Below are positions 1 to 7,023 of a DNA stretch of 11,411 nt, in pieces. The notes beneath the pieces are model-generated. The model saw only the letters and a program-made list of their open reading frames with translations. It did not search any database and was not told where the DNA came from. The position numbers and the translations under genes were made by a program. The DNA is taken from contig DAOTWP010000152.1 of the NCBI GenBank assembly GCA_034435675.1, forward strand, positions 1-11,411, given 5' to 3'. The stretch is from DAOTWP01 sp034435675. GTDB lineage: Bacteria; Chloroflexota; Anaerolineae; Aggregatilineales; Phototrophicaceae. Every line of letters begins with the position of its first letter. Within the stretch, counting starts at the first letter, position 1.

Positions 1-68
1 GTGATCCGCAAGTCTACTGGCAGGCGGTGTTGGACGAAGTATTCGATCACTGGGCGAAGCAACGTTGA
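1..68 (+). CDS. C-terminal end of an unidentified protein (partial, runs off left edge)
   Basis: Frame 3 reads DPQVYWQAVLDEVFDHWAKQR and then TGA at 66-68. The other two forward frames are less convincing: frame 2 has a stop at position 2, and frame 1 stays open but runs into the next gene out of frame. The peptide looks like an amphipathic C-terminal helix. Only 21 residues are visible, too few to name a family. The reading rests on the reasonable 47-bp gap to the next gene and the same orientation as the polysaccharide run. It could be another sugar gene of that run, but the sequence does not show this. Confidence 0.5.
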   Translation, partial: DPQVYWQAVLDEVFDHWAKQR

Positions 69-102
69 GCAACAGGCATACACTGGCTCTTGTTTCGTAG
101 AA

Positions 103-110
103 AGGGAAGG
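103..110 (+). promoter_or_regulatory. Ribosome binding site deciding a TTG start
   Basis: AGGGAAGG ends five bases before TTG at 116-118. This purine-rich site supports TTG as the initiator of the RmlD-like reductase. The encoded MRILVTGANG begins directly with the Rossmann beta strand, as is usual in the family, and no ATG upstream in this frame fits better. Confidence 0.7.
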
Positions 111-115
111 TCACT

Positions 116-985
116 TTGCGCATCCTTGTGACAGGCGCAAACGGGCGATTGGGCAGCACACTGCTGGGCAGGCTGGCAGCGCGCGGGCATCAGCCAGTCG
201 GCGCGGACAACAGCGGAACCCCTGATTTGATCCTCGACATTACCAATTTTGCAGCAGTATGTGCCGCTGTGCGCGACACACAGCCGGCGCTTGTGCTGCA
301 CACCGCCGCGTGGACGGATGTGGACGGCTGCGCGCGTGACCCCGAACACGCCATCCTGACCAACGGCATCGGCACGCAGTATGTAGCGCAGGCGGCAGCG
401 GCGGTGGGCGCGGCAGTGCTGGCGGTCAGCACCAACGAAGTCTTTGATGGCACACAGCGCCGCCCGTACTACGAGTATGATGTCACCCGCCCGGTTAACC
501 CCTATGGCTACAGCAAATGGGTTGGAGAACAGGCGCTGCTGCGCGCCAACCCGCGCCATTATCTCGTGCGCACGGCATGGCTTTTCGCGCACAGCGGCAA
601 AAACTTCATTCAAGCGATTCTCAACGCGGCGCAGGCAGGCAAACCGCTGCGGGTGGTCACAGATGAGGTAGCGAACCCGACCTATAACGATGATCTTGCC
701 GCCGCGATTGTCGCCCTGGTGGAGACAGACTGCTACGGCATTTACCATCTCGTCAACGAAGGCGCGTGTTCACGTTATACCTTCGCGCGTGCCGTGCTGG
801 ACAGCGCGGGCTATGGTGATGTGCCCATAACGCCGATCAGCAGCAGTGAGTGGCAGCGCGCCTCTGTGCCACCGCGTTATACGCCGCTGCGCAACCTCGC
901 CGGGGCACATCTGGGAATAACGCTGCGCCCCTGGCAGCAGGCAGTGGCGGCGTTTCTGGAGCGCGAAGGACTGCTGAGGCGCTAA
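116..985 (+). CDS. rfbD: RmlD-type dTDP-4-dehydrorhamnose reductase (SDR, sugar nucleotide reductase)
   Basis: This 289-residue extended SDR should reduce the 4-keto group of a dTDP-hexose with NAD(P)H, the last step of dTDP-L-rhamnose or a related deoxysugar, in the cytoplasm. The nucleotide-binding TGANGRLG lies at residues 6-13. STNEVFDG at 105-112 matches the STDYVFDG signature with two changes, and the YxxxK pair is Y130/K134 in YGYSK. Substrate-domain signatures RTAWLF (152-157), NPTYNDDLA (187-195) and GIYHLVNEG (208-216) are typical of RmlD. The length is normal for the family. Translation starts at TTG. The gene ends one base before the next, a GT2, which suggests the product supplies that transferase. 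No rmlA, rmlB or rmlC lies in the window, so the exact sugar is an inference; a related 4-ketosugar reductase is possible. Confidence 0.85.
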   Translation: MRILVTGANGRLGSTLLGRLAARGHQPVGADNSGTPDLILDITNFAAVCAAVRDTQPALVLHTAAWTDVDGCARDPEHAILTNGIGTQYVAQAAAAVGAAVLAVSTNEVFDGTQRRPYYEYDVTRPVNPYGYSKWVGEQALLRANPRHYLVRTAWLFAHSGKNFIQAILNAAQAGKPLRVVTDEVANPTYNDDLAAAIVALVETDCYGIYHLVNEGACSRYTFARAVLDSAGYGDVPITPISSSEWQRASVPPRYTPLRNLAGAHLGITLRPWQQAVAAFLEREGLLRR

Positions 986-986
986 A

Positions 987-1949
987 ATGACCGACCCACT
1001 GTTTTCGGTGGTCATTCCCAACTGGAATGGCAAGAAGTTTTTGCAGACCTGCCTTGACGCGCTGGCGGCGCAGACCTACCCACAGCTTGAGGTCATTATT
1101 GTGGACAATGCCTCGCAGGATGGCTCGCAGGACTACATCAGAACGTACTATCCACAAGTGCGGCTGGTCGAACTGCCGGAGAATCGCGGGTTTACCGGCG
1201 CATGCAATGCGGGGATGCAGGCGGCGCAGGGTGAATATATCTGCCTGCTCAACAACGACACCGAAGTTGACCCGCAGTGGGCAGCCGCGCTGGTGGATGC
1301 CTTCGCCCGCCACCCTGAAGCCGGCAGCGTGGCAAGCAAAATGCTGCTTTTTGACCGCCGTGATTATATTCACACGACCGGCGATTTCTTCACGCTGGAT
1401 GGGCGCGCGGGGAATCGCGGGGTGTGGCAGCGCGACGAAGGGCAGTATGAGCAGGAGGAGTATGTATTCAGCGCCTGCGGCGGGTCGGCGGTCTACCGGC
1501 GGCAGATGCTCGACCAGATTGGGCTGCTGGATGACGACTTCTTCTTTTCTGGCGAGGATGTTGACCTCGGCTGGCGGGCGCAGTTAGCGGGCTGGCGCTG
1601 TCTTTACACACCCCGCGCAATCGTGTACCATCATTTGTCGGCAACTGGCGGAGGTGTTACCGCCAGCTATTATGATGGACGCAATTTGATCTTTATTCTG
1701 GCGAAAAATTACCCGGCGGCATTGTGGCGCAAACACGGTGGCAGAGTGCTGCGGGCACAGTGGGCGCTGGCATGGGAGGCACTGCGGGCATGGCGCGGCG
1801 CGGCGGCGCGGGCGCGGCTGCGTGGTATGCTGGCAGGGCTGCGTGGGCTGCCGCGCATCTGGCGCAAACGGCGCAGCGTACAGACGACATGCACTGTATC
1901 CATTGAATATCTGGAAAGCATTCTTTCGGCACCGGGCAGACGCGCCTGA
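987..1949 (+). CDS. Glycosyltransferase family 2, WbbL/rhamnosyltransferase-like
   Basis: The 320-residue protein is a GT-A fold inverting glycosyltransferase that should transfer a sugar, plausibly rhamnose, onto a growing lipid-linked glycan at the cytoplasmic membrane face. SVVIPNWNG (7-15) and VDNAS (39-43) form the nucleotide-binding half. NNDT at 89-92 takes the place of the DxD metal site, as in WbbL-type enzymes. ACGGS (163-167) and GEDVDLGWR (189-197) form the acceptor and catalytic-base ED motif, followed by YHH at 214-216. From about residue 250 the protein becomes an Arg/Ala/Trp-rich helix that could lie on the membrane. The ATG is one base after the stop of the RmlD-like gene, so the two are probably translationally coupled. 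Acceptor and donor cannot be read from the sequence. Confidence 0.88.
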   Translation: MTDPLFSVVIPNWNGKKFLQTCLDALAAQTYPQLEVIIVDNASQDGSQDYIRTYYPQVRLVELPENRGFTGACNAGMQAAQGEYICLLNNDTEVDPQWAAALVDAFARHPEAGSVASKMLLFDRRDYIHTTGDFFTLDGRAGNRGVWQRDEGQYEQEEYVFSACGGSAVYRRQMLDQIGLLDDDFFFSGEDVDLGWRAQLAGWRCLYTPRAIVYHHLSATGGGVTASYYDGRNLIFILAKNYPAALWRKHGGRVLRAQWALAWEALRAWRGAAARARLRGMLAGLRGLPRIWRKRRSVQTTCTVSIEYLESILSAPGRRA

Positions 1950-1950
1950 G

Positions 1951-1962
1951 CCGCTTAAGCGG
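1951..1962 (+). repeat. Perfect 12-bp palindrome between the two GT2 genes
   Basis: CCGCTTAAGCGG fills most of the 18-bp gap between the GT2 stop (1947-1949) and the ATG at 1968. No T-run follows, so it is not a terminator. It occupies the place where a ribosome binding site should be, and could weakly hide it. It may also be chance. Confidence 0.35.
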
Positions 1963-1967
1963 GTATT

Positions 1968-2792
1968 ATGAATCACCGGATTACACCTCAATCTATTTCG
2001 GATGGAGCGCGGATATTGAACTCAGACACCCGCCCACTGTTGTCCATTGTCATACCGGCGTATAACGAAGGCGCGCCGGATCGCCTGCCGCAAAGTTTGC
2101 AGGACATCGTTGCATTTGTTGACCGGCAGGACATCACCATTGAAGTCATCATCGTCAACAATAACAGCAGTGACAACACGCTGGAAATCGCGCAGTCGGC
2201 TGCCGCAGAACATGCGTATATTCGCACCCTGACCGAAACCACTCAGGGGAAGGGCGCGGCAGTACGCACCGGCATGCTGCAAGCGCAAGGGGAGTATCTG
2301 TTTATCTGCGATGCAGACCTCTCGATGCCGATAGAAGAAGTGCTCAAGTTTTTGCCACCGCACGCAGAGTCGTATGATATTGCCATTGCCAGCCGCGAGG
2401 CACCGGGCGCGCGGCGCATCGGCGAGCCGGAAATGCGCCATATTATGGGGCGTGTGTTCAACTTCATCGTCAAGGTGATTGCTGTGCGCGGGCTAAACGA
2501 CACCCAGTGCGGCTTCAAGTGTTTCCGGCGAGAGGTGGCGTTGGAGCTGTTTCCTCGGCAGACTATTGACGGTTGGGCTTTCGACGTCGAGCTGTTGTTT
2601 ATCGCCAGGCAGCACGGCTACAGAATCATCGAAATCCCGATTACGTGGATTTACAAAGCGCAGTCCAAAATTCATCCCCTGCGCGACGCGATTAACATGG
2701 TGCTGGAAACGATGCGCATTCGTCTCAACGGCTGGCAGGGTGTCTATGGAAAACGCGCGCAGACGCAAGAAGACCGCCAAACTACGGTTTGA
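1968..2792 (+). CDS. Glycosyltransferase family 2, Alg5/DPM1-like polyprenyl-phosphate hexose synthase
   Basis: The 274-residue GT-A enzyme most resembles dolichyl-phosphate beta-glucosyltransferases, which load a hexose onto a polyprenyl phosphate at the membrane to provide a lipid-linked sugar donor. Visible motifs are SIVIPAYNEG (26-35), VNNNSSDNT (63-71), GKGAAVRTGM (94-103), the metal-binding CDADLS (114-119), LNDTQCGFKCF (176-186) and GWAFDVELLFIA (202-213). The last two are the clearest Alg5-type signatures. There is no transmembrane segment at either end, unlike eukaryotic Alg5, so membrane contact would be peripheral. The ATG has a poor ribosome site. An in-frame TTG at 2016, with GGAG at 2004-2007, is a credible alternative start that would give 258 residues. 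The 3' end overlaps rnhB by 47 bp. Confidence 0.87.
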   Translation: MNHRITPQSISDGARILNSDTRPLLSIVIPAYNEGAPDRLPQSLQDIVAFVDRQDITIEVIIVNNNSSDNTLEIAQSAAAEHAYIRTLTETTQGKGAAVRTGMLQAQGEYLFICDADLSMPIEEVLKFLPPHAESYDIAIASREAPGARRIGEPEMRHIMGRVFNFIVKVIAVRGLNDTQCGFKCFRREVALELFPRQTIDGWAFDVELLFIARQHGYRIIEIPITWIYKAQSKIHPLRDAINMVLETMRIRLNGWQGVYGKRAQTQEDRQTTV

Positions 2793-3429
2793 GGCAGTAC
2801 TGTGGGCGTCGGGCTGCCGCTATGTTGTCGGGCTGGATGAGGCAGGGCGCGGCGCGTGGGCAGGCCCGGTGTATGCCGGGGCGGTCTGCCTGCCATATGA
2901 TCACGAAGACCTCAACATTGTGCTGGAAGGCGTGCGCGACAGCAAACAGATGACCAAACGCGCCCGCCAGCGTTCGGTTGACATCATCCAGCAAACCGCA
3001 CGGGCATGTGGTATCGGTGCTGCCAGCAATCGCGAAATTGAAGCGCTGGGCATTGTGCCAGCGACGTGCCTGGCGATGGAACGTGCCCTTGGCGAACTCT
3101 GCGCGCAGCTCCCCGACGGCAAACTGGATTTCCTGCTGCTCGACTCGACACGCTGCGAAGACCTCAAGCTTAATTACTCCCCCTGCCGGGCGATCATTCG
3201 CGGCGACCAGAAATCGCTGAGTGTGGCGGCGGGCAGCGTGCTGGCAAAATTCACTCGTGACAGCTATATGCAGCAGCTTGATCAGGACCCCCGTTATGCT
3301 CACTATGAATTTGGGGCGCACAAAGGTTATGGCACGACAAAACACATGGCGCTGCTAAAGGCGTTTGGCGTGTCTGATCTGCACCGTCATAACTATAAGC
3401 CCATCGTCGCGCTGGCAGAAGAGGGCTGA
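2746..3429 (+). CDS. rnhB: Ribonuclease HII
   Basis: RNase HII cuts the RNA strand of RNA/DNA hybrids and removes single ribonucleotides misincorporated in DNA. The 227-residue protein carries GLDEAGRG at 29-36, where D31 and E32 are the first two acidic ligands. D133 in LLLDST and D172 in TRDSY complete the DEDD set. The blocks IIRGDQKSLSVAAGS (150-164) and HKGYGTTKH (192-200) are diagnostic. ATG 2746 is the only ordinary start near the N-terminus and has AGGG at 2737-2740. It adds about 28 residues before the first catalytic motif and places the first 47 bp inside the preceding GT2 gene. The 3' end is 4 bp from the next glycosyltransferase. The DNA-maintenance role is unrelated to its sugar neighbours, so its place in the run is probably only for expression. 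Confidence 0.95.
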   Translation: MENARRRKKTAKLRFEAVLWASGCRYVVGLDEAGRGAWAGPVYAGAVCLPYDHEDLNIVLEGVRDSKQMTKRARQRSVDIIQQTARACGIGAASNREIEALGIVPATCLAMERALGELCAQLPDGKLDFLLLDSTRCEDLKLNYSPCRAIIRGDQKSLSVAAGSVLAKFTRDSYMQQLDQDPRYAHYEFGAHKGYGTTKHMALLKAFGVSDLHRHNYKPIVALAEEG

Positions 3430-3433
3430 GATT

Positions 3434-4549
3434 GTGAAACTCGCCCTAGTGCATGACTGGCTGAACCAGATCGGCGGCGCTGAGGATGTGCTGGCGACAC
3501 TGGCAGCGCTCTACCCCGACAGCCCAATCTACAGCAGCATTTACGCCCCGGAAATCATGCCCCCGTTTTACCGCGAGTGGGACATTCGCACGCTGTGGCT
3601 GAACCGACTGCCTGGCATTCACCGCCATCACCAGCCCTATCTGCCACTGTACCCGCTGGCGTGGGGCAGCTTAAGTCTGTCCAAATATGATGTCATTCTG
3701 AGCAATAAGAGTGGCTTCTGTCATGGCGTGCAGTCTGGCAGAGACACGCTGCATGTCTGCTACTGCCTTGCGCCGACGCGCTATGTCTGGCAGCCCGATG
3801 CTTATCTGGCGCGTGAGGGTATCAGTGGCGCGTTAAAGCTGGCGCTGCGCCCGCTGCTGGCAGCGCTTAAACGCTGGGATTACGCTGCCGCGCAGCGTGT
3901 TGATCACTTCATCGCCATCTCGACCGAAATCCAGCAGCGCATCAAAATGTATTACAACCGCGACTCGGTAATTATCTATCCCCCGGTGGAAACCGCGCGT
4001 TTTGTCCCGTCCGACACGGTAGAAGATTACTTCCTAATCGTCTCGAGACTGATTCCTTACAAACGTATTGATCTTGCCGTACAGGCAGCAACCCGCCTCG
4101 GCGTACCGCTGAAAATCAGCGGGCGCGGGCGTGATATGGAACGACTGCGGGCAATGGCAGGTCCAACAGTAGAGTTCCTGGGCTTTGTGCCGGACGACGC
4201 ACTGCCGGGGTTAATGGCACGCTGCAAAGCGTTCATCTTCCCCGGTCTGGAGGATTTTGGCATCACCCCCGTGCAGGCGCAGGCAGCGGGACGCCCGGTA
4301 ATTGCTTATGGCGCGGGCGGTGCGCTGGACACGGTGCTGCCCGGCAAGACCGGGGAACACTTCAGCGAACTGACCGTAGAAAGCCTGATGACAGTTATGC
4401 AGCAGTTTGACGCCAGTCGCTATGCCCCACAGGTAGTGCGCGCCCACGCGCTGCGATTCGATACCCAGGTGTTCAACCGGCAGTTGAGCGCCTATATCGA
4501 GCAGGCGTGGGCGGCAAAACACAGCGCCGTCGCTACATCAGCAGGCTGA
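3434..4549 (+). CDS. Glycosyltransferase family 4 (GT-B, retaining)
   Basis: The 371-residue GT-B enzyme should transfer a hexose, perhaps mannose, from a nucleotide sugar to a lipid-linked glycan. The N-terminal acceptor domain opens with LALVHDWLNQIGGAE (3-17) and holds SNKSGF (90-95) and CLAPTRYVW (111-119). The donor domain begins at FLIVSRLIPYKRID (200-213), followed by GRGRDMERL (230-238), FLGFVPDDAL (248-257) and EDFGITPVQAQAAGRPVIAY (273-292). In that block the usual E-x7-E is E273...Q281, so the second glutamate is replaced (codon CAG). The start is GTG 3434, just before the VHDW strand, with GAGG at 3421-3424 inside the end of rnhB. The last 17 bp overlap the convergent cytochrome gene. 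The substrate is unknown. Confidence 0.88.
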   Translation: MKLALVHDWLNQIGGAEDVLATLAALYPDSPIYSSIYAPEIMPPFYREWDIRTLWLNRLPGIHRHHQPYLPLYPLAWGSLSLSKYDVILSNKSGFCHGVQSGRDTLHVCYCLAPTRYVWQPDAYLAREGISGALKLALRPLLAALKRWDYAAAQRVDHFIAISTEIQQRIKMYYNRDSVIIYPPVETARFVPSDTVEDYFLIVSRLIPYKRIDLAVQAATRLGVPLKISGRGRDMERLRAMAGPTVEFLGFVPDDALPGLMARCKAFIFPGLEDFGITPVQAQAAGRPVIAYGAGGALDTVLPGKTGEHFSELTVESLMTVMQQFDASRYAPQVVRAHALRFDTQVFNRQLSAYIEQAWAAKHSAVATSAG

Positions 4550-6839
4550 TCAACACATCGTAGAAACGCCACAGTGCCCGGCGGGTCGGGTCTGCCCAAT
4601 CACGCCCCGGCAGCAGTGGCGGGAAGGCATTTGCCCCCGGTTCATCGAACGAGTTCGTCCAGCCTTCGCCCGTCCACAGAATATCCGCCCCCGGCACGCC
4701 AAACGCCTCCAGCGAGGGGTCAGGTGCATAACCGTTATTTTCCCACGTGTTATCGTGAATCCAGTTATTTTCCGGCAGCGGACCGAGATCGAACACGGTA
4801 TCGCGCGAATAAATCAGGTACAGACTGGTCACGCCTAAGCCCATAGATTGATTATCGCGAATGACGTTGTTAAACACCTCGGTATTGTCGGCGGTCATAA
4901 TTAGCACACCAGTGCCGGGCGGCACCATGCCTACGATCGCCCCTTCAGCGGCAAAATTGGGGTGATTATTGCCTTCAATCAGGTTGTTATACACCCGTGT
5001 GTTGTAACCCACGCGCGAGGGGTTGTTGGGCAGCAGGAATACCAGAATGCCGCCCGTGTTGTTGTAGACATGGTTATCGTAGACCTCAGCATCTACGCTG
5101 TTCTCGATTTCGATGCCGGTCACATTCTCGAAGGCGCTGTTGTTGCGCACGATGATTGGTCCGCGGCTCTGCCCGACATAGATACCGGCATCGGCAATGC
5201 CGCTGACGGTGTTGCCTTCGACCAGAATATCCGTACATTCTACCGGATACAGCCCGTAAATCCCGGCATCCTGAATGATGTTATTGCGGTAGACCACGCG
5301 CTCAGCGCCAGTGGTCAGCACGCCGTTGCCAATGTAATTGCGGATGCCGAAGTTCTCCAGCACAAAATCGTCACCGGTGGTGTTGAAACCGTCGCTCAGC
5401 GTGCCCTGCCCATCCAGCCAGGGGCGCTCATCATCTGCCAGCCCTGCACCGACCAACACGCCACGAACGGTAATGCCGCTGGTGTCCACATAAACCGTTT
5501 CGTGATACACCCCCGGCTCTACCAGCACCACATCGCCGGAGAGCGCGCGGTCAATACCTGCCTGAATACTTTCGCCTGCGCGCACGGTGATCGTCTGCGG
5601 GGCGCGCGCTGCGGCAGGCACAAAGGGCGGCGCGGTAGAAATTTCGACCTGCGCCCGCGCCGGATTTTCCAGAGGCGCGACCACCGCCAGCCCGGAAGGA
5701 ACGCTGTCGGGAATGCGCAGCAGATCCGGCGGTTCATCGGTCAACGAATACAGGAAGGCAATCAGATCACTTTCCTGCTGTGGGGTAAGTTCAAACCCGC
5801 GAATTTTCTCGTCCACGTCAAGCACCAGCCCGAATGCCGGTCCACCGCCATCAGCATAGAAGTCAACCACCTCTTCCAGCGTGGCAAAACGCCCATTGTG
5901 GAAATAGGGAGCACTGAGGGCAACATTGCGCAGCCCCGGCGCACGGAAGGCGCGTTCACCGTCGGGCGCGTTGACAAACTCAGCACGTCCCAGATCAGGC
6001 TGGGCAGGATCAAGATCGGGCACACCCAGCACATGGAAGGTGTTGTGTGTGAAGGTGGGCCACGCATGGCACTCAAAGCAGCGTGTCTGCGCGCTGCGGA
6101 AAACGTCAAACCCGCGCCGCTGCGGTGGGGTCAGTGCGTTGAAGTCCCCGGCGGCAAAACGGTCAAACGGCGAATTGCTGCTAATCAGCGTTCGCTCGAA
6201 AGCGGCGATCGCGGAAACAACGTTTTCAATCACGATGGGCTGATCGCCCCCATACACGGCAGTAAAGCGCTCGTGATATTCGGGAATGGAGCGCAGTTCG
6301 GCGACAAGCGTATCAGGGTCAGCGCCCATCTCATCCGGCGACGTCAGCGGCACGAGCATCTGCTCCTCGAGAGAGGCAGCACGTCCATCCCAAAAGAGGC
6401 TGGTACTGTAGGCAACATTCCACAGCGAGGGCGCATTGCGACGAAGCTGCGTGCCATCGTGCCCCAACGCCACCTGCTGCCCGTCAGAAAAGCCCAGATC
6501 AGGATGATGGCAGGTCGCGCAGGACATCGTGTTATCGCCACTGAGTACCGGATCATAAAACAGCAACCAGCCCAGTTCCGCCTCGCCAGGGTCAACCACT
6601 TCCAGCGCCGGCCAGGGCGCTTGCAGCCCGCTGGTGGCATCGGTGCGCTGGCGTGCGCCGCCGCCCTGTTCGCTCAATGGAATAACCGGGTCTTCGGGTG
6701 CAGGGATCAAGGCGAAGGCAGTTGCTACACTACACAGCAGCAGCAGCGGGATACCGATGAACCACCGCAACCAGCGCAGACGACGGCGCGGCGCAGCCTG
6801 TGGTGCGCCCGGAGGTGTTTGCAGGACACTATCCGTCAT
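4533..6839 (-). CDS. Exported two-heme MauG/CcpA-type peroxidase fused to a parallel beta-helix domain
   Basis: The 768-residue protein joins two modules. A basic N-terminus and hydrophobic segment (about 25-45) form a membrane anchor or signal. Residues about 75-370 are a di-heme cytochrome c peroxidase/MauG domain. Its heme sites are CATCH (107-111) and CFECH (254-258), with RNAPSLWN (134-141), FWDGRA (149-154), PGLRNV (301-306) and PYFHNGRF (311-318). Residues about 415-700 are a right-handed beta-helix entered by a NosD-like segment (ESIQAGIDRALSGDVVLVEP). Asn-ladder turns recur at 517, 540, 564, 586, 616, 655 and 694. The beta-helix resembles a family I recall as TIGR03805, often encoded beside a di-heme cytochrome; here the partners are one chain. 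It probably acts outside the membrane on a redox or glycan substrate that cannot be named. A GGGGG site lies just upstream of the ATG, and the stop lies inside the convergent GT4 gene. Confidence 0.9.
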   Translation of the reverse strand: MTDSVLQTPPGAPQAAPRRRLRWLRWFIGIPLLLLCSVATAFALIPAPEDPVIPLSEQGGGARQRTDATSGLQAPWPALEVVDPGEAELGWLLFYDPVLSGDNTMSCATCHHPDLGFSDGQQVALGHDGTQLRRNAPSLWNVAYSTSLFWDGRAASLEEQMLVPLTSPDEMGADPDTLVAELRSIPEYHERFTAVYGGDQPIVIENVVSAIAAFERTLISSNSPFDRFAAGDFNALTPPQRRGFDVFRSAQTRCFECHAWPTFTHNTFHVLGVPDLDPAQPDLGRAEFVNAPDGERAFRAPGLRNVALSAPYFHNGRFATLEEVVDFYADGGGPAFGLVLDVDEKIRGFELTPQQESDLIAFLYSLTDEPPDLLRIPDSVPSGLAVVAPLENPARAQVEISTAPPFVPAAARAPQTITVRAGESIQAGIDRALSGDVVLVEPGVYHETVYVDTSGITVRGVLVGAGLADDERPWLDGQGTLSDGFNTTGDDFVLENFGIRNYIGNGVLTTGAERVVYRNNIIQDAGIYGLYPVECTDILVEGNTVSGIADAGIYVGQSRGPIIVRNNSAFENVTGIEIENSVDAEVYDNHVYNNTGGILVFLLPNNPSRVGYNTRVYNNLIEGNNHPNFAAEGAIVGMVPPGTGVLIMTADNTEVFNNVIRDNQSMGLGVTSLYLIYSRDTVFDLGPLPENNWIHDNTWENNGYAPDPSLEAFGVPGADILWTGEGWTNSFDEPGANAFPPLLPGRDWADPTRRALWRFYDVLISLLM
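4537..4550. repeat. Inverted repeat spanning both convergent stop codons
   Basis: ATCAGC and GCTGAT are separated by two bases. As RNA this would be a five-pair stem with a four-base loop. It holds the TGA of the GT4 gene (4547-4549) and directly follows the stop triplet of the minus-strand gene (4533-4535). There is no T-run on either side, so terminator function is doubtful. Confidence 0.3.
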
Positions 6840-6911
6840 AAAAAGCCCCCTGTAAATCTAATTTTCAAAACATAACTGCTGGATCAATTCTGAGCCAAAG
6901 AGGTTATTCAC

Positions 6912-6939
6912 TGGCAGTGCCAAACGGCACAATTGTGCC
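6912..6939. promoter_or_regulatory. Operator-like array of inverted GTGCC/GGCAC half-sites
   Basis: GTGCC at 6917-6921, GGCAC at 6926-6930 and GTGCC at 6935-6939 alternate in orientation with exact 4-bp spacers, so starts repeat every 9 bp. GGCACAATTGTGCC (6926-6939) is a perfect 14-bp palindrome, and TGGCAGTGCCA (6912-6922) is a palindrome around one central base. The array sits 73-100 bp upstream of the start of the peroxidase/beta-helix gene and downstream of the SDR gene stop, a natural place for a repressor or activator of the former. I do not recognise the cognate regulator. Confidence 0.5.
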
Positions 6940-7023
6940 CTACAGCAGAGTTTACCGTATTTGCTGTTCGCTTTCTACGAATTGCAGCCACCCGCGCAGG
7001 TATCCCGCATGTGAACCGCCGTC

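Noticed and set aside
1..225. 74-codon open frame starting at GTG 1
   Set aside because: It overlaps the well-supported RmlD-like gene in another frame, and the frame-3 tail ending at 68 is the better reading of the first bases.
4962..6875. 637-codon open frame on the plus strand opposite the cytochrome gene
   Set aside because: It is an antisense shadow of the 768-residue protein, whose heme motifs and beta-helix repeats are unmistakable on the minus strand.
6912..6930. Sigma-54 promoter (TGGCA... on the plus strand)
   Set aside because: The -12 TTGC element is missing at the required distance, and the match is explained by the GTGCC/GGCAC dyads.
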